Origin: Ammoniphilus resinae
GTDB taxonomy: Bacteria; Bacillota; Bacilli; Aneurinibacillales; RAOX-1
Reading direction: 5' to 3'
NCBI RefSeq assembly: GCF_017873965.1
Contig: NZ_JAGGKT010000006.1
Coordinates: 1-64,000 of the forward strand
DNA length: 64,000 nt
Positions 15,552-25,277 of the stretch are shown one piece after another. A model generated the notes under the pieces. It was given only the letters and a program-made list of their open reading frames with translations. It made no database searches and was not told where the DNA came from. Each line of letters opens with the position of its first letter. Positions within the stretch are counted from its first letter, which is position 1. A program made the translations under genes and the position numbers.

Positions 15552-15779
15552 GTGAAACCTTCCTATCATCCCTTTAAAGAGGTTGAGATCATTGCCCAGA
15601 TCGCCGATCTAAAAGATGTCGACTACAAAAATACACTTATTATAACCGCCATTGTTGAACTGCTCGTAGCAAAGGGAGTCTTAACGCGCAAGGAAATTCT
15701 GCAAAAGGCAGAGGACCTGGAAATGGAGCTATCCCTTGATGGCATAGCCTTGGACAATTCCAGATTCACTAGTAGTTAA
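15552..15779 (+). CDS. Small hypothetical protein, opposite strand between walJ and htrA
   Basis: 75 residues from a GTG with AAAGGA 8 nt upstream; an ATG three codons earlier sits directly on that ribosome site. The sequence looks largely helical (FKEVEIIAQIADLKD ... IVELLVAKGVLTRKEILQKAEDL) and resembles a small helical subunit-like domain, but I cannot assign a family. It ends in a 4-bp tail-to-tail overlap with walJ and starts divergently from htrA. Its presence breaks the usual walJ-htrA continuity. Confidence 0.65.
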   Translation: MKPSYHPFKEVEIIAQIADLKDVDYKNTLIITAIVELLVAKGVLTRKEILQKAEDLEMELSLDGIALDNSRFTSS

Positions 15780-16564
15780 ATCTCATCGATTGGCGTCGGC
15801 TTGGTTGGGGAAGTATCGAGTAATTTGACATCCTTTTCGACGACAAACCCGTTCTCCTCTAAGATATTTTTGACCGTCAACCTGGCAAGTTCCGTCATAT
15901 TATTATCTTTACTTAGATGTGACAGATACACTTTTTCCCCTGATCCATTCAAGATTTCACTCAAGGCAAGCCCGCTGTCTTCGTTTGATAAATGCCCGAC
16001 ATCGCTTAAGATGCGTCTTTTGACATTCCACGGGTAATGACCAATACGCAGCATCTCCACGTCATGATTGGATTCGAAGATATACGCCTGGGAGCCCTTT
16101 ACCTTTTCCTTGATCCGCTGACTAACATAACCTAAATCGGTGGCCAGGGTAAGCTTTTTCTCTCCTTGATAAAAGCAGAATCCCATGGGAAAAGCAGCAT
16201 CATGTGAAATCCCGAAACTTTCAATCTCCAAATCGGCAAAGTGCTTGACTTCCCCTTCCTCATAGAGAAATTTTTGCGACTCGGGGATCTCACCAATTAA
16301 ACGGTCCAGCTCTGCCCACGTTTTCTCATGGCTGTATACGGGCAGGTCGTAGCGCCTGGCGAGCACTCCCACTCCTTTAATATGATCGGAGTGCTCATGC
16401 GTGACCAGGATCGCATCGAGGCTCTTTGGATCTACGTTTACTTCTCTTAATTGTGCTTCCATCTGTTTCCCGCTCAGTCCAGCATCGACTAAAATTTTGG
16501 TTTGGTCTGTTTCTACTAAAATGGCATTTCCCGAGCTGCCGCTTGCTAGTATACTAAATCTCAT
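15776..16564 (-). CDS. walJ: Metallo-beta-lactamase-fold hydrolase WalJ (YycJ)
   Basis: 262 residues with the metal-binding motif THEHSDHIKG near residue 58, an N-terminal ASGSSGNAILVET strand-loop typical of YycJ, and a later histidine (YLSHLSKDNN). Family members are predicted or shown 5'-exonuclease-like hydrolases linked to replication-coupled wall control and DNA repair. It is the fifth gene of the walRKHIJ operon, 23 bp downstream of walI. GGAGG precedes the ATG by about 8 nt. Confidence 0.93.
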   Translation of the reverse strand: MRFSILASGSSGNAILVETDQTKILVDAGLSGKQMEAQLREVNVDPKSLDAILVTHEHSDHIKGVGVLARRYDLPVYSHEKTWAELDRLIGEIPESQKFLYEEGEVKHFADLEIESFGISHDAAFPMGFCFYQGEKKLTLATDLGYVSQRIKEKVKGSQAYIFESNHDVEMLRIGHYPWNVKRRILSDVGHLSNEDSGLALSEILNGSGEKVYLSHLSKDNNMTELARLTVKNILEENGFVVEKDVKLLDTSPTKPTPIDEI

Positions 16565-16587
16565 TTTTTACTTCCTCCACTATCCCT

Positions 16588-17364
16588 TTACTTCTTCGGT
16601 AGAGACGGAATCTTTTCAATGACACCGGTTATTCCATTGACGTAATCAACCTTTCCCGCATGCCAGATCCGCCAAACAGGCGCAAGCACCTGAATTTCCG
16701 CATCATACGTATGACCGTAATAGCCTAGATCAATCGCATCGATGGTTTCCCCATTTTTAATAAAACCATTTTCAATTAATGTCCGGGTTGCTGTCAAGGA
16801 TGAGATCACTTTCTTTCCGGACCCTTTGTTAACGACCTGATAGTAAGCCTGCGTATAGCCTACGATCCGCTGATCAACTAACCTTAAGTCCAGTGTTGCT
16901 CCAAAAAGTGGATAAGAGTTCCATTGCTGTAAATAACGGATTCGATCTTTGTCCGTAACAGCAGGATCTCGTTCATACTCGTCTATAAAGAGTATTTGTC
17001 CTTTCAACCGGTTTTTTAACGCTTCCCGTTGATCCTCGGGCAAGGGAATCGGCTCATGAAAACGCGATTGCAACACATTTCCAATCCGATCCCCAGATTG
17101 ATTTGGCAATGTCTGAACTTGCGTAGTTCGGAAGTCCGCATATTTTATATTTAGGTAGTTCATCACAGGCGTATCGGTGGGTGTTTCTACTTTCAGTGTA
17201 ATTCCACGAGCCTGCAAAACATCCTGCAGATTGGTCGATCCACTGAGAAACTGCTCCCCAACCTCAACCCCTTCGTGCCTGCCGCTCCATAATTGAAAAG
17301 CCAAAAAACTGTCAAGCAGAAGGAAGGCTATGATGAGCAGGGTTTTGGCTCTTCTCCAATCCAT
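16588..17364 (-). CDS. walI: WalRK regulatory membrane protein WalI (YycI)
   Basis: 258 residues starting MDWRRAKTLLIIAFLLLDSF, the single membrane anchor at residues about 7-26, followed by an extracytoplasmic domain. WalI and WalH contact WalK in the membrane and modulate its kinase activity. GGAGG lies 6 nt before this ATG, so a start nine codons upstream is rejected. The first 53 bp overlap the end of walH, indicating coupled translation. Confidence 0.92.
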   Translation of the reverse strand: MDWRRAKTLLIIAFLLLDSFLAFQLWSGRHEGVEVGEQFLSGSTNLQDVLQARGITLKVETPTDTPVMNYLNIKYADFRTTQVQTLPNQSGDRIGNVLQSRFHEPIPLPEDQREALKNRLKGQILFIDEYERDPAVTDKDRIRYLQQWNSYPLFGATLDLRLVDQRIVGYTQAYYQVVNKGSGKKVISSLTATRTLIENGFIKNGETIDAIDLGYYGHTYDAEIQVLAPVWRIWHAGKVDYVNGITGVIEKIPSLPKK

Positions 17365-18679
17365 CGGCTTCCTCCTTCTGTTCCGCATCAATAAAGATCG
17401 GTTCCTTCTCTTTTCCCCGCAACTTCACAATCCATGCAGGGGTAAAACGAATATGGTTATCGTTAATAATCGCCCGGTACCCAAGCTGAAGTTCCTCCAC
17501 GTCTTTTAGGGTGATGTTACGCTCAGCGAACCGCTTAATCGCCTCTTCCCCAGAAATAATCGCGATATCTTCATGATGAAAAAAGGTGTCTACATTAATC
17601 AGTGATCTGTGCAAGGAAGAAATATAGGATTGTTTGGTTACAACTTCAATCGACCCCAACATCTCCCCACGTCCAGCGTAAATGGGATGGGAACCGATAT
17701 ATTGCCGAAATCCATAAGACTCCTCCTCTTGCATATTTCGAATGCTTTCCAAAATGTATTGGCCATTCCAACCGCCATGTTCATTCAAGAAGTTTAAGAC
17801 ACTATGAAAATGACTTTGACTGGAGGGAGAATCGACCGAATCTGCCATCGGATCCTGAAAATGAAGAGACCTCTGGTTCGGTGTGATCTGCGCCCCTTTG
17901 CTTCCATCCGTATAAATCGTGGTTCCATCCCTTTCCGTCACTTGACGAATCAGTGTGGGATCGACAAACAAAGATTGAATCATCTGCGAGACCGAGATCG
18001 GCTGATAGAAATATTGAAATTGTTTCATCACAGAAGCTTCTTTAGGCAAATAAAGATACTGATGTTGGTCCTCATCGCCCAAGGCATAGGCCGTTTGTTC
18101 GGGCAGAGCGGTTCCAAGTGAAAGATAGAATTGGGACAAATCACGGGAAGTGATCGCCGTCCTCGCTTCCAGCTGATTGCCCTCTTGATCGGTAAAAACT
18201 ACATACGTTTCCTCGTCGTCCTTGTCTATATAGATCAGTATCCGCTTCACAGCGGACAACCCTTCCGCTTTGCCTCGAAACGTAAAAATTTCTCCCATAA
18301 TATCCATCGGTACCGCCGTATGATAGATAATCTCCAAAGCCTTCCGTTGCCTCATCGTTTGCTCCCATTCCTTGGGGCTAAGGTGAACGGATCGAAAATT
18401 AAAGAAATACCACTTTTCCATCTCTCGTGAAATAATCCGATAATGCACCGTTTCCGGAAGAGCCGCTGTAAATCGTTCTTGTCCTAGATGAAAAACCATT
18501 TGCTGTGGTTTGACCAACTGATTAAGCTCCTTCTTCTCGCCAATCGGCTGCCGCTCCACATATTCAGCAGGATGCAAATAATCATATTTAGGCTGACTGT
18601 TAATTAAAAACCACGACAAAAGTAGACTTATTACCACAAGAATATTTAATACGACAGTCTTCGCTTTATCGACCCACAC
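17312..18679 (-). CDS. walH: WalRK regulatory membrane protein WalH (YycH)
   Basis: About 455 residues. A single N-terminal membrane segment (VVLNILVVISLLLSWFLI) precedes a large extracytoplasmic domain of YycH type. It works with WalI to tune WalK. The GTG at 18679 has GGGAGGAGG at good spacing; an ATG seven codons upstream (18700) has only a weak site overlapping the walK stop, so the GTG is preferred. The 3' end overlaps walI by 53 bp. Confidence 0.9.
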   Translation of the reverse strand: MWVDKAKTVVLNILVVISLLLSWFLINSQPKYDYLHPAEYVERQPIGEKKELNQLVKPQQMVFHLGQERFTAALPETVHYRIISREMEKWYFFNFRSVHLSPKEWEQTMRQRKALEIIYHTAVPMDIMGEIFTFRGKAEGLSAVKRILIYIDKDDEETYVVFTDQEGNQLEARTAITSRDLSQFYLSLGTALPEQTAYALGDEDQHQYLYLPKEASVMKQFQYFYQPISVSQMIQSLFVDPTLIRQVTERDGTTIYTDGSKGAQITPNQRSLHFQDPMADSVDSPSSQSHFHSVLNFLNEHGGWNGQYILESIRNMQEEESYGFRQYIGSHPIYAGRGEMLGSIEVVTKQSYISSLHRSLINVDTFFHHEDIAIISGEEAIKRFAERNITLKDVEELQLGYRAIINDNHIRFTPAWIVKLRGKEKEPIFIDAEQKEEADGLEKSQNPAHHSLPSA

Positions 18680-18702
18680 GGTTCTCCTCCTCCCGGTCAT
18701 CC

Positions 18703-20505
18703 TTAATCAATCGGCAAAGTAATCGTCACTTTGGTTCCTTGCTGCACTTCACTTTCCAACTTGATTTCACCTTGATGGGCGGAAATAATTTCTCGGGCAA
18801 TAGAAAGACCTAGTCCCGTTCCCCCCATCTCACGTGATCTCGCTTTATCGACCCGATAGAAGCGTTCAAAGATCCGTGTTAAATCCCGCTTCGGTATGCC
18901 CACTCCTTGGTCCTCCATTTCAATTTGAATCGTTTCCTGGACGGTCTGAACTTTCACTTTTAAAGTCGTATCCGGGTAGGAATACTTCACAGCATTCGAC
19001 AATACATTGTCAATGACCTGAGTAATTCCATCTCGATCAGCCTGGATAAAAGGCATCCAAGTGGGAAGGTCCATTTCTACTTTCATGCGCTTTTGTTCAA
19101 ACTGCACGGAAAACCGTTCAATGGCGTCCGTGAGTAATTGCCCGATATGAACTGAGGTTTTTCTTAGTTCCCCTTTTTTGGAGTCCAACCTAGAAAGCTG
19201 CAAAAGGTCTGTCACTAAACGAATCATTCTTTCCGTCTCATTTAGGGTGACACGGACAAAGCGCGGGGCAATCTCCGGGTCGGTAACCGCCCCATCCTCC
19301 AAAGCTTCCAAATAACTTTTTAACGTGGTAAGCGGGGTCCTAAGCTCGTGGGATACATTGGCAACAAACTCCTTTCGATGATGTTCCAGCTTTTCCTGTT
19401 CTGTTACATCCTGCAAAACAGTAATGATGCCCTTGCTCATTAGCTCACTTCCCTTTAGTTTTCGGGAGGTCGCCTTAAGAATGATCGTTTCCCCATCCCC
19501 TTCTGTCTTTACCAAAAAGGAACCATTCCCGTGAATTAATGGTCGTGCCTCTTCTTCCGAAAGATGCAGGACATCGGCCAAATTCCTCCCTAACACCAGG
19601 TTTTCCTCAACCTGCAACATCTCACAGGCCCGTGCATTCATCAGCAGAATGTTTCCATCCTTGTCCGCTGCGATAACGCCATCGCTCATATTCGTTAAGA
19701 TGGAACTAAGTTTTTCCTTTTCCTCTTCATTTTGACTGAGGGCTTCCCGCAACCGCTTGGTTAAATTATTGAAAGCCTGTGCCAGCTGACCAATTTCATC
19801 ATCAGAATATACCTTAACCTGGCGGTTAAAATCCCCTTCAGCCATGACCGCAGCTTGTTTGGTAATTTCCTTGACTGGTTTCGTAATTGTTCTTGCCAAC
19901 AAAATCCCCAAGCTCCCTGTCATCAACAGGGAAATAATGGTCGCCGTTAACAAGATGCTATTAATCCGCCGCAGCGTTTCATACATTTCTTCCATGGAAG
20001 CAACCATATATAAGGCACCAAGGGTTCGCAGCCCATTTTTAATAGGGACCGCCAACACCCTAACCCGATGCCCGGTCTGTGGATTAATTTGCGTATCCTC
20101 ATACCTTGTGCCAAGCAGGGCAAGGTTGACCTCTTCGCGGGTGTTTTTTTGTCCAATAATCGTTTGTTCCTCTTCTGTTGTGGACAACACCACCCCGTTG
20201 CGGTCGATTACCTGAACCTCAGTATCCCGCAAAGCCAGCAGGTTATTGACTAGAAAATCGATATCCTTCTGGTGGTTCTCCTCGACTTTCTCCTGATCAT
20301 TCTCCATATCCAAATCCAAATATCTTTGCAAGTTGACAGCAAGCAAGTGAGATTGCGTATTAAGCGTTTCGGTGAAATTATTGACATAATAGTTTTCCAC
20401 TTCGCGAATGAAATAAGCCCCGATCACCTGCATCGATACAAGGATGAGTAGAATATAGATAACAACGACCTTCCATTCTACCGACTTAAAAAGTTTGAAT
20501 CTCAT
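18703..20505 (-). CDS. walK: Essential sensor histidine kinase WalK
   Basis: 600 residues. Two membrane segments (about 12-34 and 183-203) flank an extracytoplasmic sensor domain. HAMP (about 205-255), PAS (about 265-365), HisKA with FVANVSHELRTPLTT near residue 380, and an HATPase domain with a GTGLGLSIA box near the C-terminus follow. It controls autolysin and peptidoglycan metabolism by phosphorylating WalR. It starts 5 nt after the walR stop and runs into walH. Confidence 0.96.
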   Translation of the reverse strand: MRFKLFKSVEWKVVVIYILLILVSMQVIGAYFIREVENYYVNNFTETLNTQSHLLAVNLQRYLDLDMENDQEKVEENHQKDIDFLVNNLLALRDTEVQVIDRNGVVLSTTEEEQTIIGQKNTREEVNLALLGTRYEDTQINPQTGHRVRVLAVPIKNGLRTLGALYMVASMEEMYETLRRINSILLTATIISLLMTGSLGILLARTITKPVKEITKQAAVMAEGDFNRQVKVYSDDEIGQLAQAFNNLTKRLREALSQNEEEKEKLSSILTNMSDGVIAADKDGNILLMNARACEMLQVEENLVLGRNLADVLHLSEEEARPLIHGNGSFLVKTEGDGETIILKATSRKLKGSELMSKGIITVLQDVTEQEKLEHHRKEFVANVSHELRTPLTTLKSYLEALEDGAVTDPEIAPRFVRVTLNETERMIRLVTDLLQLSRLDSKKGELRKTSVHIGQLLTDAIERFSVQFEQKRMKVEMDLPTWMPFIQADRDGITQVIDNVLSNAVKYSYPDTTLKVKVQTVQETIQIEMEDQGVGIPKRDLTRIFERFYRVDKARSREMGGTGLGLSIAREIISAHQGEIKLESEVQQGTKVTITLPID

Positions 20506-20510
20506 CGTTT

Positions 20511-21221
20511 CTAACTCTCATAGGAAGGGTTTCGAAACACATAGCCCAACCCTCTGCGGGTAATAATGTATTCCGGATTGCTCGGATCGCTTTCGATCTT
20601 TTCCCGTAAGCGGCGAATCGTGACATCGACTGTTCGCGCATCGCCGTAATAATCATAGCCCCAGACAGATTGCAGCAAGTGATCCCGTGTCATCACCTTA
20701 CCCGGGTGGCTAGCAAGATAATGAATCAAGGTATATTCCCGCTGCGTCAGATCTACTATATTCCCTGCCTTTTTTACAAGGTAAGAAACCCGATCAATCT
20801 CCACTTCTCCAATCTGAATCAGATGATCGGTCGATTCTTCCTTTTTGCTGGTTGCTCGATCCATCCGGCGCAAATGGGCTTTCACCCGGGCAAGCAGTTC
20901 CCTTGTGCCAAAAGGCTTTGTTACATAATCATCCGCACCAAACTCCAATCCAAGCACCTTATCGATCTCAGAGTCCTTTGCGGTTAACATAATAATCGGC
21001 ATGTCATGCTGCCGACGAACGGTTTGGCAAACTTCCATTCCATCTTTTTTGGGGAGCATGATATCTAGCAAAATCAGGTCTGGTAATTCTTTTTCCACCC
21101 GTTCAATGGCTTCCTCACCGTCATAGGCACAAACCACCTGATACCCTTCCTTTTCTAAGGAGAACTTTAAAATATCTGCTATCGGTCTTTCATCATCAAC
21201 AACTAAAATCTTTTTCTCCAT
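20511..21221 (-). CDS. walR: Essential response regulator WalR
   Basis: 236 residues. The receiver domain has acidic residues in VVDDE and phospho-acceptor Asp in LILLDIMLP (about residue 53); conserved Thr (IMLTAKD) and Lys (TKPF) follow. A C-terminal winged-helix OmpR/PhoB domain ends in [10 protein letters not shown]. It activates or represses cell-wall hydrolase genes. The ATG starting MEKKILVV has GGGAGG 7 nt upstream, and this gives the usual family length; upstream in-frame starts are rejected. First gene of walRKHIJ. Confidence 0.96.
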   Translation of the reverse strand: MEKKILVVDDERPIADILKFSLEKEGYQVVCAYDGEEAIERVEKELPDLILLDIMLPKKDGMEVCQTVRRQHDMPIIMLTAKDSEIDKVLGLEFGADDYVTKPFGTRELLARVKAHLRRMDRATSKKEESTDHLIQIGEVEIDRVSYLVKKAGNIVDLTQREYTLIHYLASHPGKVMTRDHLLQSVWGYDYYGDARTVDVTIRRLREKIESDPSNPEYIITRRGLGYVFRNPSYES

Positions 21222-21290
21222 GGGCTTTCCTCCCATCTTGTCCTTCCTTCTATCATACCATGTCAAAACGATGAAAAGATGAAAAAGAAA

Positions 21291-21339
21291 AAGGGTCTTC
21301 CCAAAAAGTCAATGATGACCTTTCAGGAAAGCCCTTCTT
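21291..21339 (-). terminator. Probable terminator of the M23 peptidase gene
   Basis: On the minus strand GGGCTTTCC and GGAAGACCC form an imperfect stem around a long loop and are followed by TTTTTCTTTTTC. It lies between the peptidase stop and walR. Confidence 0.5.
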
Positions 21340-21342
21340 ATC

Positions 21343-22818
21343 CTATCCACGTAAAAACTTAATGGGGTTGGTTATCTTTCCGTTCTGTTTAATTTCAAAG
21401 TGTAGATGAGTCCCCGTTGAATCTCCCGTAGATCCCATTACACCAATCTTTTCGCCCTTTTCCACGGTATCCCCAACAGATACGGAGATTGAGCTAAGAT
21501 GGCCGTATACTGTCTGATATCCATTTCCATGGTCGATAATCACGCAATTCCCATAATTACCATTCCAGCCAGCAAGTTTCACCTTACCATTGTCGGCTGC
21601 TTTGATTGTCTTGTTAGAAACACCTGCGATATCAAGACCTTTATGCATTCTTCCCCAACGGGAGCCATAATTGCTTGTGATTCGTCCGCCGTAAGTAGGC
21701 CAAGCGAAACTTCCATCCCCACGGTCTGGCTTCACCTTGGTTCCACGCTCAACAATTTTGGGGATCGCTTCACGCAATACCTTTTTATCCAAAACTGTCT
21801 TTTCACTGACCAACCCATTTTCCTTAATCACTTTGTAAGTGACTTGTTTCAGGCCTTCTTTTCCTTGCTGGATCACTTTCATTTCGCCGCGGTATAGATC
21901 CTCATTTGCTTCGGTCTGAATCGGATAATCAATGGGCTCTTCCACTTGCTTTTCAATGACTGTCTGTACGGTCACCTTCGGTTGGTAGGCAGTAACTGTG
22001 ATTTGATCTCCTAATTGAAGCAGAGTATCTTCAGTAATGCCAGGATTGCTGCGGTAGATATCTTCCGTTGTGATGTCATACTGTGCAGCAATACAGGTGA
22101 GACAATCTCCTTCTTTCACTGTGTGTTTTACTTCCTCAAGTGAACCTTTGACCAAAAGCTTCTTTAATTCATCCTTGGTCAATACCTTGCTCGCGTCTAC
22201 GGATGCATTTTGCACTTCCACATCCTCTTTAAATTTCACCTGTTCACTATACAGCGGTTTCTTCGTTTCTTCAGGAACGGATGCCATTTTCACGGTTTGT
22301 TTCTTATCGTTCGCTACAGGTAACGGTCCATATTGACCCAAGATTTCATTCATCACTGAATCAATTGTTTCTTTGCGATCTGCGTATCCAACCACCTGAC
22401 CATCTACGATTACGGCTTGGGCGGCTACCTTTAGCTCGATGTTCTTCTGAAGGGCTGCTAATACCTCTTGATTATCCGCTTTTCCCCGGGAAGTCTCTTC
22501 TTCTGCATATTCAACCCGATTGACTAACTGAACATTCTCGGTACCCAGTTGATGTTTCTCCTGGGTAATCTTCTGCGCAATAAAGTGTTTAACTAATTCT
22601 GGATCATCAACAAATCCAAGTTTCTTTCCATCCACCACAACTTGGTATAGGGTTGAAGTATTTGCATTATAATAATGACTAGCTAGTGCTGAACCCGTTG
22701 CAAACAATGAAACAACAAGCAGGCCAGCAGTGGCTTTCAGCTTATTTTTTTTGGCTGCAGCGATTCCTTGGACGAGCTTCTCTTTCATCCAAGACTTCGC
22801 GTGATCGATCGGTACCAT
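21343..22818 (-). CDS. Membrane-anchored LysM-G5-M23 peptidoglycan endopeptidase
   Basis: 491 residues. An N-terminal membrane anchor (about 25-43) precedes a helical region. A LysM domain lies near residues 225-270 (HTVKEGD ... QLGDQITV), a G5 domain near 280-355, and a C-terminal peptidase_M23 with HKGLDIAG, the distal histidines in HLHFEIKQNG and a conserved YGHLSS. The metal-binding His and Asp residues are present, so it is probably active in cutting stem peptides. The LysM contains a CxxC (GDCLTCIAAQY), which is unusual. ATG with GAAGGAGG 5 nt upstream. Confidence 0.88.
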   Translation of the reverse strand: MVPIDHAKSWMKEKLVQGIAAAKKNKLKATAGLLVVSLFATGSALASHYYNANTSTLYQVVVDGKKLGFVDDPELVKHFIAQKITQEKHQLGTENVQLVNRVEYAEEETSRGKADNQEVLAALQKNIELKVAAQAVIVDGQVVGYADRKETIDSVMNEILGQYGPLPVANDKKQTVKMASVPEETKKPLYSEQVKFKEDVEVQNASVDASKVLTKDELKKLLVKGSLEEVKHTVKEGDCLTCIAAQYDITTEDIYRSNPGITEDTLLQLGDQITVTAYQPKVTVQTVIEKQVEEPIDYPIQTEANEDLYRGEMKVIQQGKEGLKQVTYKVIKENGLVSEKTVLDKKVLREAIPKIVERGTKVKPDRGDGSFAWPTYGGRITSNYGSRWGRMHKGLDIAGVSNKTIKAADNGKVKLAGWNGNYGNCVIIDHGNGYQTVYGHLSSISVSVGDTVEKGEKIGVMGSTGDSTGTHLHFEIKQNGKITNPIKFLRG

Positions 22819-23056
22819 TGGCGCCTCCTTCTTCACTTAATTGAGCTAATCTTTATGTCAATCAAAGGGAAAGCATGTCAATATGTATATTCATAGCATA
22901 TTTGGTAATACTAGCTAATTCGACCTAGTTTCACATCTATTAAAATAGCATAGCTTTCAGACTTGTTCAAGCATTTTTCTTACTTTTTTATCTAAGTTCC
23001 AACAAGATCCGACAAACGGATTGTCCGATTTACCAATAATAAGGAGGAATTGACCG

Positions 23057-23431
23057 ATGAAAGAACGCAATTTTTTCGCAGGTTTTGCTTCCATCGATGA
23101 TGCCCAGGCAGCAGAAAAAGCCTTGCGTCAAGCGGGGTTTGAAGCTATTCAAGTGGACCAAATTAGCCCTTATCCAGGGGAAGGAATCCAGGAAGTCATG
23201 AACCCACTGACAAGTAATTTTTCCGGATTGTCCCATATGACTTTAGATGGAGAATTTTCCTCAAAGTCCGCCAGCATTCTCGCCGCCACAGATGTTAGTG
23301 CAAGTGGAATGTCCGATGGCGATGGGATGATGCCTGAGGTCCACAATGGCGTGCTATTGACCGCGGTTGTCCCGGAAGACCAAGCCGAGCAGGCAGAGCA
23401 GATTATACAGCAATATGGTGGGAATATGTAG
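23057..23431 (+). CDS. Hypothetical protein, small alpha/beta fold
   Basis: 124 residues with AAGGAGG 9 nt upstream of the ATG. The N-terminus (FFAGFASIDDAQAAEKALRQAGFEAIQVDQI) reads as strand-helix-strand, as in small ferredoxin-like or YflT-like stress-protein domains. A Ser/Met-rich middle is followed by a similar segment (VLLTAVVPEDQAEQAEQIIQQYGG). Cytosolic, no catalytic motif. It is a lone plus-strand gene between leftward blocks with its own terminator. Function unknown. Confidence 0.75.
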   Translation: MKERNFFAGFASIDDAQAAEKALRQAGFEAIQVDQISPYPGEGIQEVMNPLTSNFSGLSHMTLDGEFSSKSASILAATDVSASGMSDGDGMMPEVHNGVLLTAVVPEDQAEQAEQIIQQYGGNM

Positions 23432-23439
23432 TTATGGGG

Positions 23440-23467
23440 ATCGGCTCTGGTGAGGGCCGATTTTTTT
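23440..23467 (+). terminator. Terminator downstream of the small hypothetical gene
   Basis: ATCGGC and GCCGAT form a short stem around CTCTGGTGAGG-like loop sequence and are followed by a run of seven T. Confidence 0.6.
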
Positions 23468-23543
23468 GGTAATTGGGGTACGGAATCTGGATGAAGGGGT
23501 ATGTGAAGGATATGAACCATTCGGATAGCATAGTTGGATTAAG

Positions 23544-23662
23544 ATTCAAGACAGCATCTCTCTCCTTTTTCCGCACCCTGTCTCGATTGGACCAGATTCG
23601 AGACAGCATCTCTCTCTTTTTCCCGCACCCTGTCCCGATTGGACCAGATTCGAGACAGCGTG
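23544..23662. repeat. 52-bp tandem repeat, 2.3 copies, hairpin-forming
   Basis: Units start at 23544, 23596 and 23648 (partial) and are nearly identical. Each holds TCGAGACAG and CTGTCTCGA-type arms that can pair. Period and internal-arm design match the repeat pairs at 13682 and 63643 although the arm sequence differs. No spacer variation, so it is not a CRISPR array. Confidence 0.8.
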
Positions 23663-23743
23663 ACCGACTTTTTTCCTGTTAATCCCCATTCACCCCCACA
23701 TCATTCATTTCCTGCTCTCTCCCCACGTATAAAAAAACTAAAA

Positions 23744-23765
23744 AAGGATGGCTCACGCCATCCTT
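23744..23765 (-). terminator. purA terminator
   Basis: A perfect 9-bp stem AAGGATGGC/GCCATCCTT with a 4-base loop is followed on the minus strand by TTTTTTAGTTTTTTT. Confidence 0.85.
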
Positions 23766-23777
23766 ACCTTCTTTACT

Positions 23778-25067
23778 CTATAGTCCGTACACACTTTTCA
23801 CTACATTCGTCTGATCACGATCAGGTCCCACGGAGAAAACCGCAATTGGGATCCCTGTTAAGAAGCTCACACGTTCAATATAGTGACGTGCATTCTCCGG
23901 TAATTCCTCTAACGTCTTGCAGGAGGTAATGTCTTCTGTCCAGCCTGGTAATTCCTCATAAATCGGCTCGCAATCGGCAAGCATATTTAAATTGGCTGGG
24001 TAGGAATCTACCACTTGACCCTTATAGTTATATGCTGTACAAATCTTCAGGGTCGGGATTCCGGTTAATACGTCGATGGAGTTCAACGATAAGCCGGTGA
24101 TTCCACTCACTCTGCGCGCATGGCGAACAACGACACTATCAAACCAGCCTACGCGGCGAGGACGGCCTGTTGTTGTTCCATACTCTTTCCCTGTTTCGCG
24201 GATATGATCTCCGGTTGCATCCAACAGTTCAGTTGGGAATGGACCATCACCGACACGGGTGGTATAAGCTTTGGCGACCCCAACAACCTGGTTAATCTTC
24301 GTTGGACCCACGCCAGATCCGATACAAACCCCACCTGCGACAGGATTGGAGGAAGTAACAAATGGATAGGTACCTTGGTCGATATCAAGCATGACCCCTT
24401 GTGCCCCTTCAAACAATACCCTTCTTCCAGCATCAATGGCATCGTTTAGGACAACCGAAGTATCGACTACATAAGGACGGATAACTTCCGCAGCTTCCAT
24501 ATATGGTTCCAAGATGCTTTCCAAAGTAAAGCCTTCTGTATCATATACTTTTTCAAATAAGCGATTTTTTTCTTCCAAGTTACGGGTCAACTTCTTTTCA
24601 AATTCTGCGCGGTCCAATAGGTCAGCCATTCGGATCCCAATTCGCGCAGCTTTGTCCATGTAAGCTGGTCCAATACCCTTTCCAGTTGTACCGATCTTAT
24701 TTGCCCCTTTGCGGGCTTCTTCCACCTGATCAATCTTTAAATGATAAGGCAAAATGACATGGGCACGATCGCTAATCCGTAAGTTACTTGTATCTACCCC
24801 AAATCCATGAAGGTACTCCAATTCCTTAACAAGTGCGGTTGGATCGACAACCATTCCATTTCCAATCACACAAATCTTATCCTTATAGAAAATCCCCGAT
24901 GGGATCAGATGAAGCTTATATTTCTTCCCGTTGAACACAATCGTATGTCCAGCGTTATTTCCTCCTTGGTACCTGGCCACAACTTCCGCCTTTTCGGCTA
25001 AAAAGTCAGTGATTTTTCCTTTTCCTTCGTCCCCCCACTGGGTTCCAACAACGACGACAGATGACAT
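23778..25067 (-). CDS. purA: Adenylosuccinate synthetase PurA
   Basis: 429 residues, usual length. It makes adenylosuccinate from IMP, aspartate and GTP, the first committed AMP step. Visible motifs are the GTP loop [14 protein letters not shown] at the N-terminus, [19 protein letters not shown], and the C-terminal GTP-binding SVGPDRD. The ATG of MSSVVVVG has AGGAGG 10 nt upstream; starts up to 21 codons upstream are rejected. A sigma-A promoter and PurR-like boxes lie upstream, so purine-responsive repression is likely. Confidence 0.97.
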   Translation of the reverse strand: MSSVVVVGTQWGDEGKGKITDFLAEKAEVVARYQGGNNAGHTIVFNGKKYKLHLIPSGIFYKDKICVIGNGMVVDPTALVKELEYLHGFGVDTSNLRISDRAHVILPYHLKIDQVEEARKGANKIGTTGKGIGPAYMDKAARIGIRMADLLDRAEFEKKLTRNLEEKNRLFEKVYDTEGFTLESILEPYMEAAEVIRPYVVDTSVVLNDAIDAGRRVLFEGAQGVMLDIDQGTYPFVTSSNPVAGGVCIGSGVGPTKINQVVGVAKAYTTRVGDGPFPTELLDATGDHIRETGKEYGTTTGRPRRVGWFDSVVVRHARRVSGITGLSLNSIDVLTGIPTLKICTAYNYKGQVVDSYPANLNMLADCEPIYEELPGWTEDITSCKTLEELPENARHYIERVSFLTGIPIAVFSVGPDRDQTNVVKSVYGL

Positions 25068-25101
25068 AACCCTGACACCTCCTGCTCTTTTAAACATTCC
25101 T

Positions 25102-25130
25102 AGTGTACAACCTAACCCCCACCTTGTCAA
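25102..25130 (-). promoter_or_regulatory. purA sigma-A promoter
   Basis: On the minus strand TTGACA (25125-25130) and TACACT (25102-25107) are separated by 17 bp, ending about 35 bp before the purA ATG. Confidence 0.8.
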
Positions 25131-25132
25131 TG

Positions 25133-25180
25133 CGAAACACGAACAATAGGAGTTAACCTATTTTTATATGTTCGTAATGG
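25133..25180 (-). promoter_or_regulatory. PurR-like box pair upstream of purA
   Basis: Two convergent boxes centred on ACGAAC (25139-25144) and GTTCGT (25170-25175) sit just upstream of the -35 element. Each resembles the PurBox pattern AWWWCCGAACWWT with one change at the first C. The layout fits PurR repression of purA as known in Bacillus subtilis. Confidence 0.6.
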
Positions 25181-25246
25181 GGGTCAATCTTCATCTATCT
25201 TAGGTTTTACACTCTCCTTTTTTTTACACATGGATTATGAAAAAAA

Positions 25247-25271
25247 ACCACCGATAAACCCAATCGGTGGT
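25247..25271 (-). terminator. dnaB terminator
   Basis: A 9-bp stem ACCACCGAT/ATCGGTGGT is followed on the minus strand by eight T residues. Confidence 0.85.
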
Positions 25272-25277
25272 CCAACC

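Noticed and set aside
23544-23662. Tandem repeats as a CRISPR array
   Set aside because: The 52-bp units are nearly identical end to end with no variable spacers and no cas genes.
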